Assembly: GCA_014302835.1 (NCBI GenBank)
Contig: CP060294.1
Span: forward strand, 4,365,067 to 4,429,066
Origin: Pedobacter sp. PAMC26386
GTDB taxonomy: Bacteria > Bacteroidota > Bacteroidia > Sphingobacteriales > Sphingobacteriaceae
Direction: 5' to 3'
DNA: 64,000 nucleotides
Under the pieces are notes generated by a model. The model searched no databases. It saw nothing but the letters and a program-made list of their open reading frames with translations, and was not told the DNA's origin. Shown piece by piece: positions 8,167 through 15,504 of this stretch. Every line of letters begins with the position of its first letter. The first letter of the stretch is position 1. The position numbers were made by a program, and so were the translations under genes.

Positions 8167-8501
8167 CCGATTATATTCTCTTTTCGTTCTTCGAGTTGCA
8201 ATAATTCGGCCCGGATATCAGCAGTTATTTCCTCGGAATAACAATATTCATTGTCTGTTAAGACTTGCTGAAGTGCGGCTATTCCAAGGGTCAGATCACC
8301 TTTCAGGCCTTCGTGCGGCCAGACATAAATGTGCCCGAATTGTATAAGGCAAAATGCAGCGGTCCTAAGTACCTCAGCGCTGTCTTTGTTAATTTCTGTT
8401 GATAAAGTTTCCCGGACGTATCCTGCCAGACCTGTTTTATCCATCATCACGCCAAACCAATCGGGAGCGCGATCATTATCCCAAGGATGTTCTCCCCACA
8501 T
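8163..8501 (-). CDS. DUF4259-like hypothetical protein
   Basis: A 112-aa protein opening with MWGEHPWDNDRAPDWFG, which resembles the start of DUF4259 proteins (a WG...F.ND.A.DW pattern). The rest is predicted helical: AEVLRTAAFCLIQFGHIY, then a run ending LLQLEERKENIIG. There is no signal peptide or membrane segment, so it is probably cytoplasmic. No enzymatic motif is seen and the function of the family is unknown. It is a single gene, divergent from the NUDIX hydrolase at 8633 and overlapping the possible hydrophobic peptide ORF by 4 nt at its 3' end. Confidence 0.65.
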   Translation of the reverse strand: MWGEHPWDNDRAPDWFGVMMDKTGLAGYVRETLSTEINKDSAEVLRTAAFCLIQFGHIYVWPHEGLKGDLTLGIAALQQVLTDNEYCYSEEITADIRAELLQLEERKENIIG

Positions 8502-8620
8502 AACTGTTTAAAGCTTATGATTCATCTATGCTGACACCTGTGTAAATTTACACAGACGCCTATAATTAGCCAATTTTATAGGGGATGAAAACTGACTGAC
8601 TCACAATTTTAGAAATTTTG

Positions 8621-8628
8621 TAACTTGC
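8621..8628 (+). promoter_or_regulatory. -7-like element before the NUDIX gene
   Basis: TAACTTGC is a variant of the -7 consensus TAnnTTTG and ends exactly 4 nt before the ATG at 8633, the same spacing as at clpS and the HD-domain gene. The match is imperfect. Confidence 0.35.
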
Positions 8629-8632
8629 GGAC

Positions 8633-9187
8633 ATGGAAAATATCAACCCCTGGACTATTGTCGATAGCCGTAAGGTTTATGAAAATAATTGGATTGGGGT
8701 AATTGAACATAATGTCATTAATCCTTCTGGTGGGAAGGGCATTTATGGGGAAGTACATTTCCGGAATTATGCGATCGGTATTCTACCGCTGGATGAAGAA
8801 ATGAATACATGGATTGTTGGACAGTATCGTTTTCCACTGAAGGCTTATAGCTGGGAGATTCCTGAAGGTGGCGGCCCGCTGGATTTACCACCGCTGGATA
8901 GTGCCAAACGTGAATTGCAGGAGGAAACTGGTTTGGCAGCAGACGAGTGGATAGAGATCCAAAGGATGCATTTATCGAATTCAGTAAGCAATGAACTGGC
9001 TATAATTTATGTGGCCAGAGGTCTTACCATGGGGGAAGCTGAACCGGAAGAGACGGAAGAACTAGTGCTGCGGAAGCTACCGTTTGAGGAGGCTTATCAA
9101 ATGGCTGTGGATGGGAGAATTACTGATAGCATGAGCGTTGCAGCATTATTGAAGACCAAAATATTAATACTTGAAGGCAAATTATAA
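8633..9187 (+). CDS. NUDIX hydrolase (ADP-ribose pyrophosphatase-like)
   Basis: A 184-aa NUDIX protein. The fold entry YGEVHFRNYAIGILPL (about 39-54) is followed by QYRFPLKAYSWEIPEGGG and a Nudix box with RELQEETGL. Compared with the consensus Gx5Ex7REUxEExGU, the first glutamate is leucine here (GGGPLDLPPLDSAKREL), while the metal-binding REUxEE part is intact. The family hydrolyses nucleoside diphosphates linked to another moiety; ADP-ribose or similar sugars are the likely substrates because of the EIPEGGG motif. Cytoplasmic. The PlsC gene follows 7 nt after the stop, suggesting co-transcription. Confidence 0.85.
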   Translation: MENINPWTIVDSRKVYENNWIGVIEHNVINPSGGKGIYGEVHFRNYAIGILPLDEEMNTWIVGQYRFPLKAYSWEIPEGGGPLDLPPLDSAKRELQEETGLAADEWIEIQRMHLSNSVSNELAIIYVARGLTMGEAEPEETEELVLRKLPFEEAYQMAVDGRITDSMSVAALLKTKILILEGKL

Positions 9188-9194
9188 TTATCAT

Positions 9195-9932
9195 ATGAAC
9201 AAATTTTTGGGATATATCTTTACTCCTGTATTTTACATTTTCTTTTTTTTGACACTGGTTATCTTTCAGCCTGTTCAATGGGTGTGCTATCGCTTATTTG
9301 GCTATAAGGCGCATAAGGTTTCAGTAGATTTCCTGAATTTCTTTCTGACTTATTGCCAGGTGTTTTTAGGCAATTCAACAACTTTTATTAATCATCAGGA
9401 TTTACCAACGGACAGACCTATTCTTTTTGTAGCCAATCACCAGAGTATGTACGATATTCCAGGTATTATCTGGTTTTTAAGGAAACATCATGTAAAGTTC
9501 ATTTCAAAAATTGAACTGACTAAGGGCATTCCTTCGATATCCTTTAATTTAAAGTACGGGGGGGGCGCAAATATTAATCGGAAGGATAGTAAACAGGCGG
9601 TTTCTGAAATCATCAAACTGGGTAGAAGAATGCAGGAGAATAACTGGTCAGCCATGATCTTTGCAGAGGGTACCAGGGCAAAAGATGGCAAAATGAAACC
9701 TTTTCAGGTCGGGGGAATTGCGACTTTGTTAAAGGCAGCTCCGGATGCGCTTATTGTTCCGATAGCCATTGAGAACTCCTGGAAAATTGTACAGTATGGG
9801 CCTTTCCCACTAAGTTGTGGAGAAAAGATCCGATGGACTGTCCTTCCTCCGCTTACAACGACGGGCCTGAATCCTGAAGAAATTACCCTAGCGGCCGAAC
9901 AAGCTATCAGGAAAGCTTTAAATCAACAGTAA
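9195..9932 (+). CDS. plsC: 1-acyl-sn-glycerol-3-phosphate acyltransferase (PlsC-like)
   Basis: A 245-aa protein when started at ATG 9195; an upstream in-frame TTG at 9171 would add eight residues and overlap the NUDIX gene. There is an N-terminal membrane segment (FTPVFYIFFFLTLVIF), the acyltransferase motif NHQSMYD (HX4D), the glycerophosphate-binding motif FAEGTRAKDG, and a later VPIAIENSW. It transfers an acyl chain to lysophosphatidate to give phosphatidate for phospholipid synthesis at the inner membrane. It could instead be a PlsC paralogue acting on another lyso-lipid. It is convergent with the LytTR regulator, only 5 nt away, with no obvious terminator between them. Confidence 0.88.
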   Translation: MNKFLGYIFTPVFYIFFFLTLVIFQPVQWVCYRLFGYKAHKVSVDFLNFFLTYCQVFLGNSTTFINHQDLPTDRPILFVANHQSMYDIPGIIWFLRKHHVKFISKIELTKGIPSISFNLKYGGGANINRKDSKQAVSEIIKLGRRMQENNWSAMIFAEGTRAKDGKMKPFQVGGIATLLKAAPDALIVPIAIENSWKIVQYGPFPLSCGEKIRWTVLPPLTTTGLNPEEITLAAEQAIRKALNQQ

Positions 9933-9937
9933 ACAGG

Positions 9938-10687
9938 CTAAATATTTTTGTTTTCTATCCGTTTGAAAAATTCATCCCGGTAGGTATCCCCTATCGGAAT
10001 AATCTTTCCGCAGATTGCAATACGGCTACGTTCTATGCTTTCTATTTTATCAAGTGCAATGATATAGGACTTATGTACTCTAATGAATTGACTAGATGGT
10101 AACGTCTCCTCCATCTTTTTCATATTCTGTAGAGTAATAACCCGCTCTGTCTTTGTGAAAATAGAGATGTAGTCTTTCAGACCTTCGATATAAAGAATGT
10201 CGCTCAGCTCAATTTTCTGAATTTTGTGCTCGGTTTTCACAAAGATAAAGTCCTGAACTGGTTGAGCTATTACTGGAACAGGAGCTACAATGGCTACGGG
10301 AGCGGGAGGAGCTACCACCTCTGCATTGTTTTTATGCTGATTATGTACTTTTTCTACGGCTTTATAAAACCGGTCAAAAGCTATGGGTTTCAATAAGTAA
10401 TCAGATACGTTTAAATCATAGCTTTCCAGGGCATATTGTGAATAGGCTGTGGTCAAAATATAACTGGCTTTGTTATTGGCAATTTTCAGGAACTGAATAC
10501 CCGTCAAATCTGGCATCTGAATGTCCAGAAATACCAAATCTATGCCGCCTGCCTGAACTAACTGCAAGGCCTCTATTGCATTTTCTGTTCTTTTTACCAG
10601 CTCCAGAAAGGGCACTTTTGAAACATAATCTTCAATGATATCGAGCGCCAATGGCTCATCATCTACGGCTATACATTTTAGTGTCAT
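9938..10687 (-). CDS. LytTR-family response regulator
   Basis: A 249-aa two-component regulator. The receiver domain (1 to about 118) has the acidic pair D10/E11 (DDEP), phospho-acceptor D55 (FLDIQMPD) and K100 (LLKP). The LytTR DNA-binding domain runs from about 147 to the end, with FVKTEHKIQKIELSDILYIE and FIRVHKSYIIAL. An unusual Pro/Ala/Val-rich linker (about 122-146, e.g. PPAPVAIVAPVPV) separates them. It is downstream of the LytS-type kinase at 10718 with a 30-nt gap and is presumably its partner. Targets are unknown. It should bind DNA in the cytoplasm when phosphorylated. Confidence 0.92.
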   Translation of the reverse strand: MTLKCIAVDDEPLALDIIEDYVSKVPFLELVKRTENAIEALQLVQAGGIDLVFLDIQMPDLTGIQFLKIANNKASYILTTAYSQYALESYDLNVSDYLLKPIAFDRFYKAVEKVHNQHKNNAEVVAPPAPVAIVAPVPVIAQPVQDFIFVKTEHKIQKIELSDILYIEGLKDYISIFTKTERVITLQNMKKMEETLPSSQFIRVHKSYIIALDKIESIERSRIAICGKIIPIGDTYRDEFFKRIENKNI

Positions 10688-10717
10688 TTGTAATTATTTT
10701 ATCTTAAGTTGATTTTT

Positions 10718-11746
10718 TTATATATCAAGCATGAGTTCGCTTGTATAATGGGTAGCCGAATTTACGATATTTAACTTATATCTTTCGGGATAAAGTAACT
10801 GTAAGCGACGCTCCACATTATTCAATCCCACTCCGCCTACTTCATCTTTATTACCATTACTCTTCTTATTTGTGATGCTGAAATGTAGTATTTTCTGATT
10901 CGCAATAATATTTATCCGGATTGGATCTTTTGGATCATTGGCAACCCCATGCTTGAAGGCATTTTCCACAAAGGAAATTAGAACCAGGGGTATAATTTGC
11001 TGATCATCAATCTCACCACTTAAGGTCATTTCTACTGCCGCACCGTTTTTAAAACGCAGCTTTTGCAACTCAATATAGCTTTTTACGTATTCAATTTCTT
11101 TGCTCAGAGCCACCCAGCTGTCATTACTTTCATAAATCATATAACGCATGATCTCTGATAACTTCATGATCGCATCTGCGGTTTTATCTGATTTCTGATA
11201 GGCCAATGAATAGATGTTATTTAAAGAATTGAAAAGGAAATGTGGATTGAGCTGAGATTTCAGAAATTGCAGCTCCATATCTTTTTTTTCTGTCTCAAGA
11301 CTTCGTTGAATACGGATATTGCTAAACCAATCCAACATAAACTTGATCAGGCAACTCGATATAATAAAGAAGCCGGAAACAAATATGGTCATGATCATGT
11401 AGGATATGAGATCCCTGTATTCCATTAAGCCAGTTTTAGGATTGGTACCCTTTACCAGGATCACATCCCTGTAAAGCACTGCAAAAATTGTTTTAACACC
11501 TGCCATTACAATAATCAGGACAATGATAGAGAGGACATATACCCAATATCTTTTAAGCAACTGTGGAATAAGAAGGGTATAGTTAATATAAAATATAGAA
11601 ATATTGATGATCGAAAAATAACCAAAGACAACCATGAACTCTGACATAGTAATATTCTTAGCGCTGACAAGCATAGTCAGGCATAGAATAACTATAAGAA
11701 ACAGCCAGTAGACTAAATGCGCTATGAACTCTCTTTTATCCTTCAT
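10718..11746 (-). CDS. LytS-type sensor histidine kinase
   Basis: A 342-aa kinase of the His_kinase (PF06580) group. Four membrane segments are visible in the first ~140 residues (about 9-28, 37-60, 69-91, 112-136). The phospho-acceptor block is QLNPHFLFNSLNNI with H169, and the ATPase part has FVENAFKHG and VGGVGLNNVERRL. It lacks a large extracytoplasmic sensor domain, so a membrane or internal signal is likely. It is transcribed with the LytTR regulator. About 216 bp upstream of its start hold no gene. Confidence 0.92.
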   Translation of the reverse strand: MKDKREFIAHLVYWLFLIVILCLTMLVSAKNITMSEFMVVFGYFSIINISIFYINYTLLIPQLLKRYWVYVLSIIVLIIVMAGVKTIFAVLYRDVILVKGTNPKTGLMEYRDLISYMIMTIFVSGFFIISSCLIKFMLDWFSNIRIQRSLETEKKDMELQFLKSQLNPHFLFNSLNNIYSLAYQKSDKTADAIMKLSEIMRYMIYESNDSWVALSKEIEYVKSYIELQKLRFKNGAAVEMTLSGEIDDQQIIPLVLISFVENAFKHGVANDPKDPIRINIIANQKILHFSITNKKSNGNKDEVGGVGLNNVERRLQLLYPERYKLNIVNSATHYTSELMLDI

Positions 11747-12091
11747 TAGAATTTATTGTTTTAAACTGAAGCCCTATACAGAAGCCTTCCAAAGTAATGA
11801 AAGTAACGTTTTTCAACCGTAGCTTTCGACGAACTGGCATTTTTTTTCTACGAACGCCTTAAAATTATGCTTTCTGCGATTTAACGGTCCAAATCCCCGT
11901 TGATCTATAATTATATCCACTTGGTATAAAACATTTTACCAGCATTAATTTTATGAGTCTATTTGTTTCATCAAAACGAAACAATTATGAAAACTGCATC
12001 TCTTCAATACTTCAAAAATAATGTAAACAACAGATCGCATGTTTCATATCAATTAGAAATCAGTACACTGACCAATATAAAAAGTTATATC

Positions 12092-12259
12092 ATGAAAAAG
12101 TTAACGAACGTCTCTCCTTTTATACTCTTACTGATCCCTGTTTTTGTAATGATGATTTTTGCTTTAGCCAGCAATAAAAACACGATTCAGCGTGATGAAA
12201 TCGCAATGAAATCTGCACCAGCAAATGAAATTGCTAAAGCAGCATACCAGATGAAATAA
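12092..12259 (+). CDS. Small single-span membrane protein, unknown function
   Basis: A 55-aa protein starting MKKLTNVSPFILLLIPVF, with one membrane or signal segment (about 8-27) and a polar C-terminus (IQRDEIAMKSAPANEIAKAA). In-frame starts at 11963 and 11987 would add 43 or 35 residues; ATG 12092 was chosen because it gives a normal n-region directly before the hydrophobic stretch. No family is recognised. It lies between the LytS/LytTR pair and the BlaI module and is followed by a terminator, so it forms its own unit. It may be a secreted or membrane micro-protein. Confidence 0.5.
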   Translation: MKKLTNVSPFILLLIPVFVMMIFALASNKNTIQRDEIAMKSAPANEIAKAAYQMK

Positions 12260-12299
12260 CCCTGGACCTTCCCTCGTAATTTAGTTTTTAGTTAATAGT

Positions 12300-12333
12300 A
12301 ATATGGTGGCTGGATGGTCACCATATTTTTTTT
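12300..12333 (+). terminator. Hairpin terminator after the small membrane protein
   Basis: AATATGGTG (12300-12308) pairs with CACCATATT (12319-12327) and is followed by an eight-T run ending at 12333. It separates the small gene from the blaI promoter region. Confidence 0.75.
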
Positions 12334-12348
12334 GTAAATAACCTTTGA

Positions 12349-12394
12349 AACTAAATATTTAGTTCATACATTTATGTAACTAGTTTTTTAGTTT
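12349..12394 (+). promoter_or_regulatory. Tandem dyads upstream of blaI, candidate BlaI operator
   Basis: A perfect 16-bp palindrome AACTAAATATTTAGTT (12349-12364) is followed at once by TACATTTATGTA (12367-12378), whose TACA/TGTA half-sites match the BlaI/MecI operator type known from staphylococci. A third AACTAG/AGTT half-site pair lies at about 12378-12394. The blaI ATG is at 12421. Autoregulation is inferred. Confidence 0.55.
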
Positions 12395-12420
12395 TAACCA
12401 AATACAAAGAACAAAGACAT

Positions 12421-12798
12421 ATGGAAATTAAAGATCTGACAAAAGCAGAAGAACAACTGATGCAAATTATCTGGCAAATTGAAAAGGGTTTCGTCAAAGA
12501 TGTAATGGATTTTTTGCCTGAACCTAAACCTGCTTACAACACCGTCTCTACTATTATTCGAATATTAGAAGTTAAAGGGTTTATCGCCCATGAGGCTTTT
12601 GGAAAAGCCCACCAGTACTATGCGTTAATCTCTAAAGAGGATTATAAGCGCCATGCTACTGAAAAACTACTGGGCAACTACTTTGAAAATTCTGTAGAGA
12701 GCATGTTTTCCTTTTTTGTTAAGGAAGAAAAGATGGATGTAGGTGATGTGGATGAAATTCTTAAAATGATCAGCAAACTTAAAAACAAATCAAAATGA
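12421..12798 (+). CDS. BlaI/MecI/CopY-family transcriptional repressor
   Basis: A 125-aa winged-helix repressor. LTKAEEQLMQIIWQIEKGFVKDVMD (5-29) and YNTVSTIIRILEVKGFI are the conserved helix-turn-helix of the BlaI family, followed by HQYYALISKEDYKRH, where the wing continues into the dimerisation helices. It should bind dyads in its own promoter and be inactivated by cleavage initiated by the BlaR1-like peptidase in the next gene. The two ORFs overlap by 4 nt (ATGA), so translation is coupled. Pairs of this kind in Bacteroidota are not necessarily linked to beta-lactam resistance; no beta-lactamase is nearby. Confidence 0.93.
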   Translation: MEIKDLTKAEEQLMQIIWQIEKGFVKDVMDFLPEPKPAYNTVSTIIRILEVKGFIAHEAFGKAHQYYALISKEDYKRHATEKLLGNYFENSVESMFSFFVKEEKMDVGDVDEILKMISKLKNKSK

Positions 12799-14624
12799 CC
12801 TGGGCCCACTACTTCCTGCAAGTAAATATATACCTAGTTATATTTTATGCATTCTATAAATTGTTACTGGATAAGGAAACCTACTTTGTACTGAACAGGA
12901 TGTACCTGATTGCTGCGGGTGGACTTTCCCTGATTATCCCATTTTTAAGACCAGAATGGTTTGTAAGACAACCGGCTACGCAGCAAATCAAAATCAGTAT
13001 TGACCAGCTGACCATGATAGCACAGGGTACGGTAGCTCCTGATGAAAGTAATCCGTTTAGTCTGATTCAGGCACTGATAGTACTTTACATTCTTGGCATA
13101 TTATTCTTTCTTGGACGATTCATTTTCCAGCTATTCGCTGTAAAAAAACTCTTCCGGGCAAATCCAGCTGGCATGGCCTTTTCATTCCTTGGTAGAAAGG
13201 TAATTGACCCGGCACTTCCTGGTCTGGATACTATAGAAAGACATGAAGAGATACATATTCGTCAGCACCATACGTTCGATGTACTATTTTTTGAATTATT
13301 GGGCGTTCTGGTTTGGTGTAATCCTATCATTTATTTCTATAAAACAACTATAAAAAATATTCATGAGTATCTGGCTGATGAAGAAGCTGCCAAATTTCAG
13401 GGCGATAAAGAAACTTATGCCATGCTGATCTTAAGCCAGGCATTTGGAGTAAACCAGAATATACTAACTAATAGTTTTTTCAATCAATCATTAATTAAAA
13501 AACGAGTATTTATGTTATACAAAAAACGCTCTGCAAAGACAGCCGTGTTAAAATATGGCCTGTTTTTACCACTATTCGCAGTCACCTTGCTGCTATCTTC
13601 TGCGACGATCAATAAAAATGAAAGTTTAAGAAAAGTAGCCGAGGAGATTTCCGTACCGATCTCACTTCCTGAACCATCTTTGCCAATAATTAAAGCTGGC
13701 CCTGTAAAAAAAGAGACTGGTTCATGGGCTCCTTTCTACGCTTATCTGGCAAAGAGTATCAAATACCCTGTTGCCGCTTATAAGGATCAGCTGCAAGGTA
13801 ATGTAACGATTAAGTTTACTCTACAGAATAATGAACCTAAGAATGTGGGTACAGTTACCCAGCTCGGCTCGGGTTGTGATGCTGAGGTCATGAAAACTAT
13901 TTTGAATTTTAACGGGTTTAAATCAACAGAAAATGGTCAGTATAGCATAACTATTGCCTTCAGGATGAATGGAGCAACTACGCCGCTTAAAAACACACAA
14001 AATATTAATCTAAAAGGATATAAACCTCTTAGATTAATTACAATAATCAGTAATTATGATAGCAAAACCCAGCCTCAAGATACCGAAGCTAAAGTTTATG
14101 ATTTTGTATCCATAGATACTCAACCTGGTTTCCCTGGAGGTATGGATCACTTCTATGCTTACTTGCATAAAGCAGTGCGATATCCAGCAGAAGCAGTGAA
14201 GAACAACATTCAAGGAAAGGTGTTTTTATCCTTTATCGTAGAAAAAACAGGAGAGCTGAAGGACATTAAAGTGGAACGTAAACTTGGTTGGGGAACTGAC
14301 GAAGAGGCTGTAAGATTATTGTCAAGCAGTCCAAAATGGACACCTGGCACACAGGACGGTGTTCCTGTTCGCGTTAAATATAATATCCCAATTTCATTTA
14401 CACTAACTCAGGAAAATAAAACGTCCGCTATACCAATAGAAACTGGAGCAGCCCCACTCTATATCATAGATGGCAAGCCTGCTACAGATAAAACTGCTTT
14501 GGAGAAAATCTCTCCGAATGACATCGAGTCTATGACTGTAATAAAGAGTGAAAAAGCGATAGTGCTTTATGGTGATGCAGGCAAAAATGGAGCTATTCAG
14601 GTCGTAACTAAAAAGAAGAACTAA
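12795..14624 (+). CDS. BlaR1-type M56 peptidase fused to two TonB C-terminal domains and a plug domain
   Basis: A 609-aa hybrid. The N-terminal M56 part has membrane helices (about 7-24, 36-51, 91-117) and the zinc motif H150-E-E-I-H154, with a later NIHEYLADEEA around 188-198 that probably gives the third ligand. A transmembrane segment near 253-270 leads to the periplasmic part. That part holds two TonB_C-like domains (about 320-390 and 448-540, each with a YP....Q.QG.V...F pattern) and a TonB-receptor plug-like end (about 553-609, LYIIDGKPA, DIESMTVIK, YGDAGKNGAIQVVTKK). It probably senses an envelope signal and cleaves or triggers cleavage of BlaI. It has no penicillin-binding sensor domain. 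It is coupled to blaI by a 4-nt overlap. Confidence 0.9.
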   Translation: MTWAHYFLQVNIYLVIFYAFYKLLLDKETYFVLNRMYLIAAGGLSLIIPFLRPEWFVRQPATQQIKISIDQLTMIAQGTVAPDESNPFSLIQALIVLYILGILFFLGRFIFQLFAVKKLFRANPAGMAFSFLGRKVIDPALPGLDTIERHEEIHIRQHHTFDVLFFELLGVLVWCNPIIYFYKTTIKNIHEYLADEEAAKFQGDKETYAMLILSQAFGVNQNILTNSFFNQSLIKKRVFMLYKKRSAKTAVLKYGLFLPLFAVTLLLSSATINKNESLRKVAEEISVPISLPEPSLPIIKAGPVKKETGSWAPFYAYLAKSIKYPVAAYKDQLQGNVTIKFTLQNNEPKNVGTVTQLGSGCDAEVMKTILNFNGFKSTENGQYSITIAFRMNGATTPLKNTQNINLKGYKPLRLITIISNYDSKTQPQDTEAKVYDFVSIDTQPGFPGGMDHFYAYLHKAVRYPAEAVKNNIQGKVFLSFIVEKTGELKDIKVERKLGWGTDEEAVRLLSSSPKWTPGTQDGVPVRVKYNIPISFTLTQENKTSAIPIETGAAPLYIIDGKPATDKTALEKISPNDIESMTVIKSEKAIVLYGDAGKNGAIQVVTKKKN

Positions 14625-14640
14625 AATACGCTTTAGACAT

Positions 14641-14683
14641 TTAACACAAAACCCCAGCTAAAATAGCCGGGGTTTTGTGTTAA
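14641..14683. terminator. Bidirectional terminator between the BlaR-like gene and sdhB
   Basis: TTAACACAAAACCCC (14641-14655) pairs perfectly with GGGGTTTTGTGTTAA (14669-14683), extended by a few inner pairs (AGCTA/TAGC). It stands between convergent genes and can stop transcription from both sides. Confidence 0.9.
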
Positions 14684-14710
14684 AAATCCTTGTCTCGTTG
14701 CCTAAATTTA

Positions 14711-15481
14711 TTAAACTTCTTCTTCAGAAACAAATTTTGCTGAATAAAAATCTCTGTTCATTCTTGCAATATTTTCTAAAGAGATTCCTTTAGGGCATTC
14801 AGCTTCACAAGCACCTGTATTTGTACAGTTACCAAAACCTTCAGCATCCATCTGCGCAACCATACTTTGTGCACGACGGTAGCGTTCTGGCTGACCCTGA
14901 GGCAGTAACGCTAATTGTGAAATCTTAGCAGAAGTAAATAACATCGCTGATGCATTTTTGCAAGTAGCTACACAAGCACCGCAGCCAATACAAGCAGCCG
15001 CTTCGAATGATAGATCTGCCTGGAACTTAGGAATTGGCAGTGCATTCGCATCCTGCGCATTACCTGTATTCACTGAAATAAACCCTCCTGAAGCAATAAT
15101 TCTATCAAATGCAGTACGGTCAACTGTTAAATCTTTAATTACTGGAAAAGCCTTAGCTCTCCATGGTTCTACTACAATAGTATCGCCATCTTTAAAAGAA
15201 CGCATGTGCAGCTGACAGGTAGTAATACCTTCTTTTGGTCCATGTGGTCTTCCGTTTATATACATTGAACATGCACCACAAATACCTTCTCTGCAATCAT
15301 GATCGAAAACTACCGGCTCTTCACCTTTATTAATTAGTTGCTCATTTAAAACGTCGAACATTTCTAAGAAAGACATATCAGGTGAAATTTCTGATATTTT
15401 GTAATCTACCAAATTACCTTTGGCTTTGTTATTCTTCTGACGCCAGATTTTCAGCGTTAAATTCATATTTCCTGTACTCAT
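14711..15481 (-). CDS. sdhB: Succinate dehydrogenase/fumarate reductase iron-sulfur subunit
   Basis: A 256-aa subunit. The plant-type ferredoxin [2Fe-2S] ligands are C63, C68, C71 and C89 (DCREGICGACS, TTCQ). The C-terminal part carries CIGCGACVATCK and CTNTGACEAECPKG, which ligate the [4Fe-4S] and [3Fe-4S] centres. It passes electrons from the flavoprotein to the membrane quinone site in complex II. It is the last gene of sdhCAB, 23 nt after sdhA, and ends at a bidirectional terminator. In the direction of succinate oxidation it serves the TCA cycle; the quinol:fumarate direction is also possible in this b-type family. Confidence 0.95.
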   Translation of the reverse strand: MSTGNMNLTLKIWRQKNNKAKGNLVDYKISEISPDMSFLEMFDVLNEQLINKGEEPVVFDHDCREGICGACSMYINGRPHGPKEGITTCQLHMRSFKDGDTIVVEPWRAKAFPVIKDLTVDRTAFDRIIASGGFISVNTGNAQDANALPIPKFQADLSFEAAACIGCGACVATCKNASAMLFTSAKISQLALLPQGQPERYRRAQSMVAQMDAEGFGNCTNTGACEAECPKGISLENIARMNRDFYSAKFVSEEEV

Positions 15482-15504
15482 GGTATTGAGATTTTAGTAC
15501 TAGA

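Noticed and set aside
12421..14624. A beta-lactam resistance locus
   Set aside because: BlaI and a BlaR-like peptidase are present, but no beta-lactamase and no penicillin-binding sensor domain.
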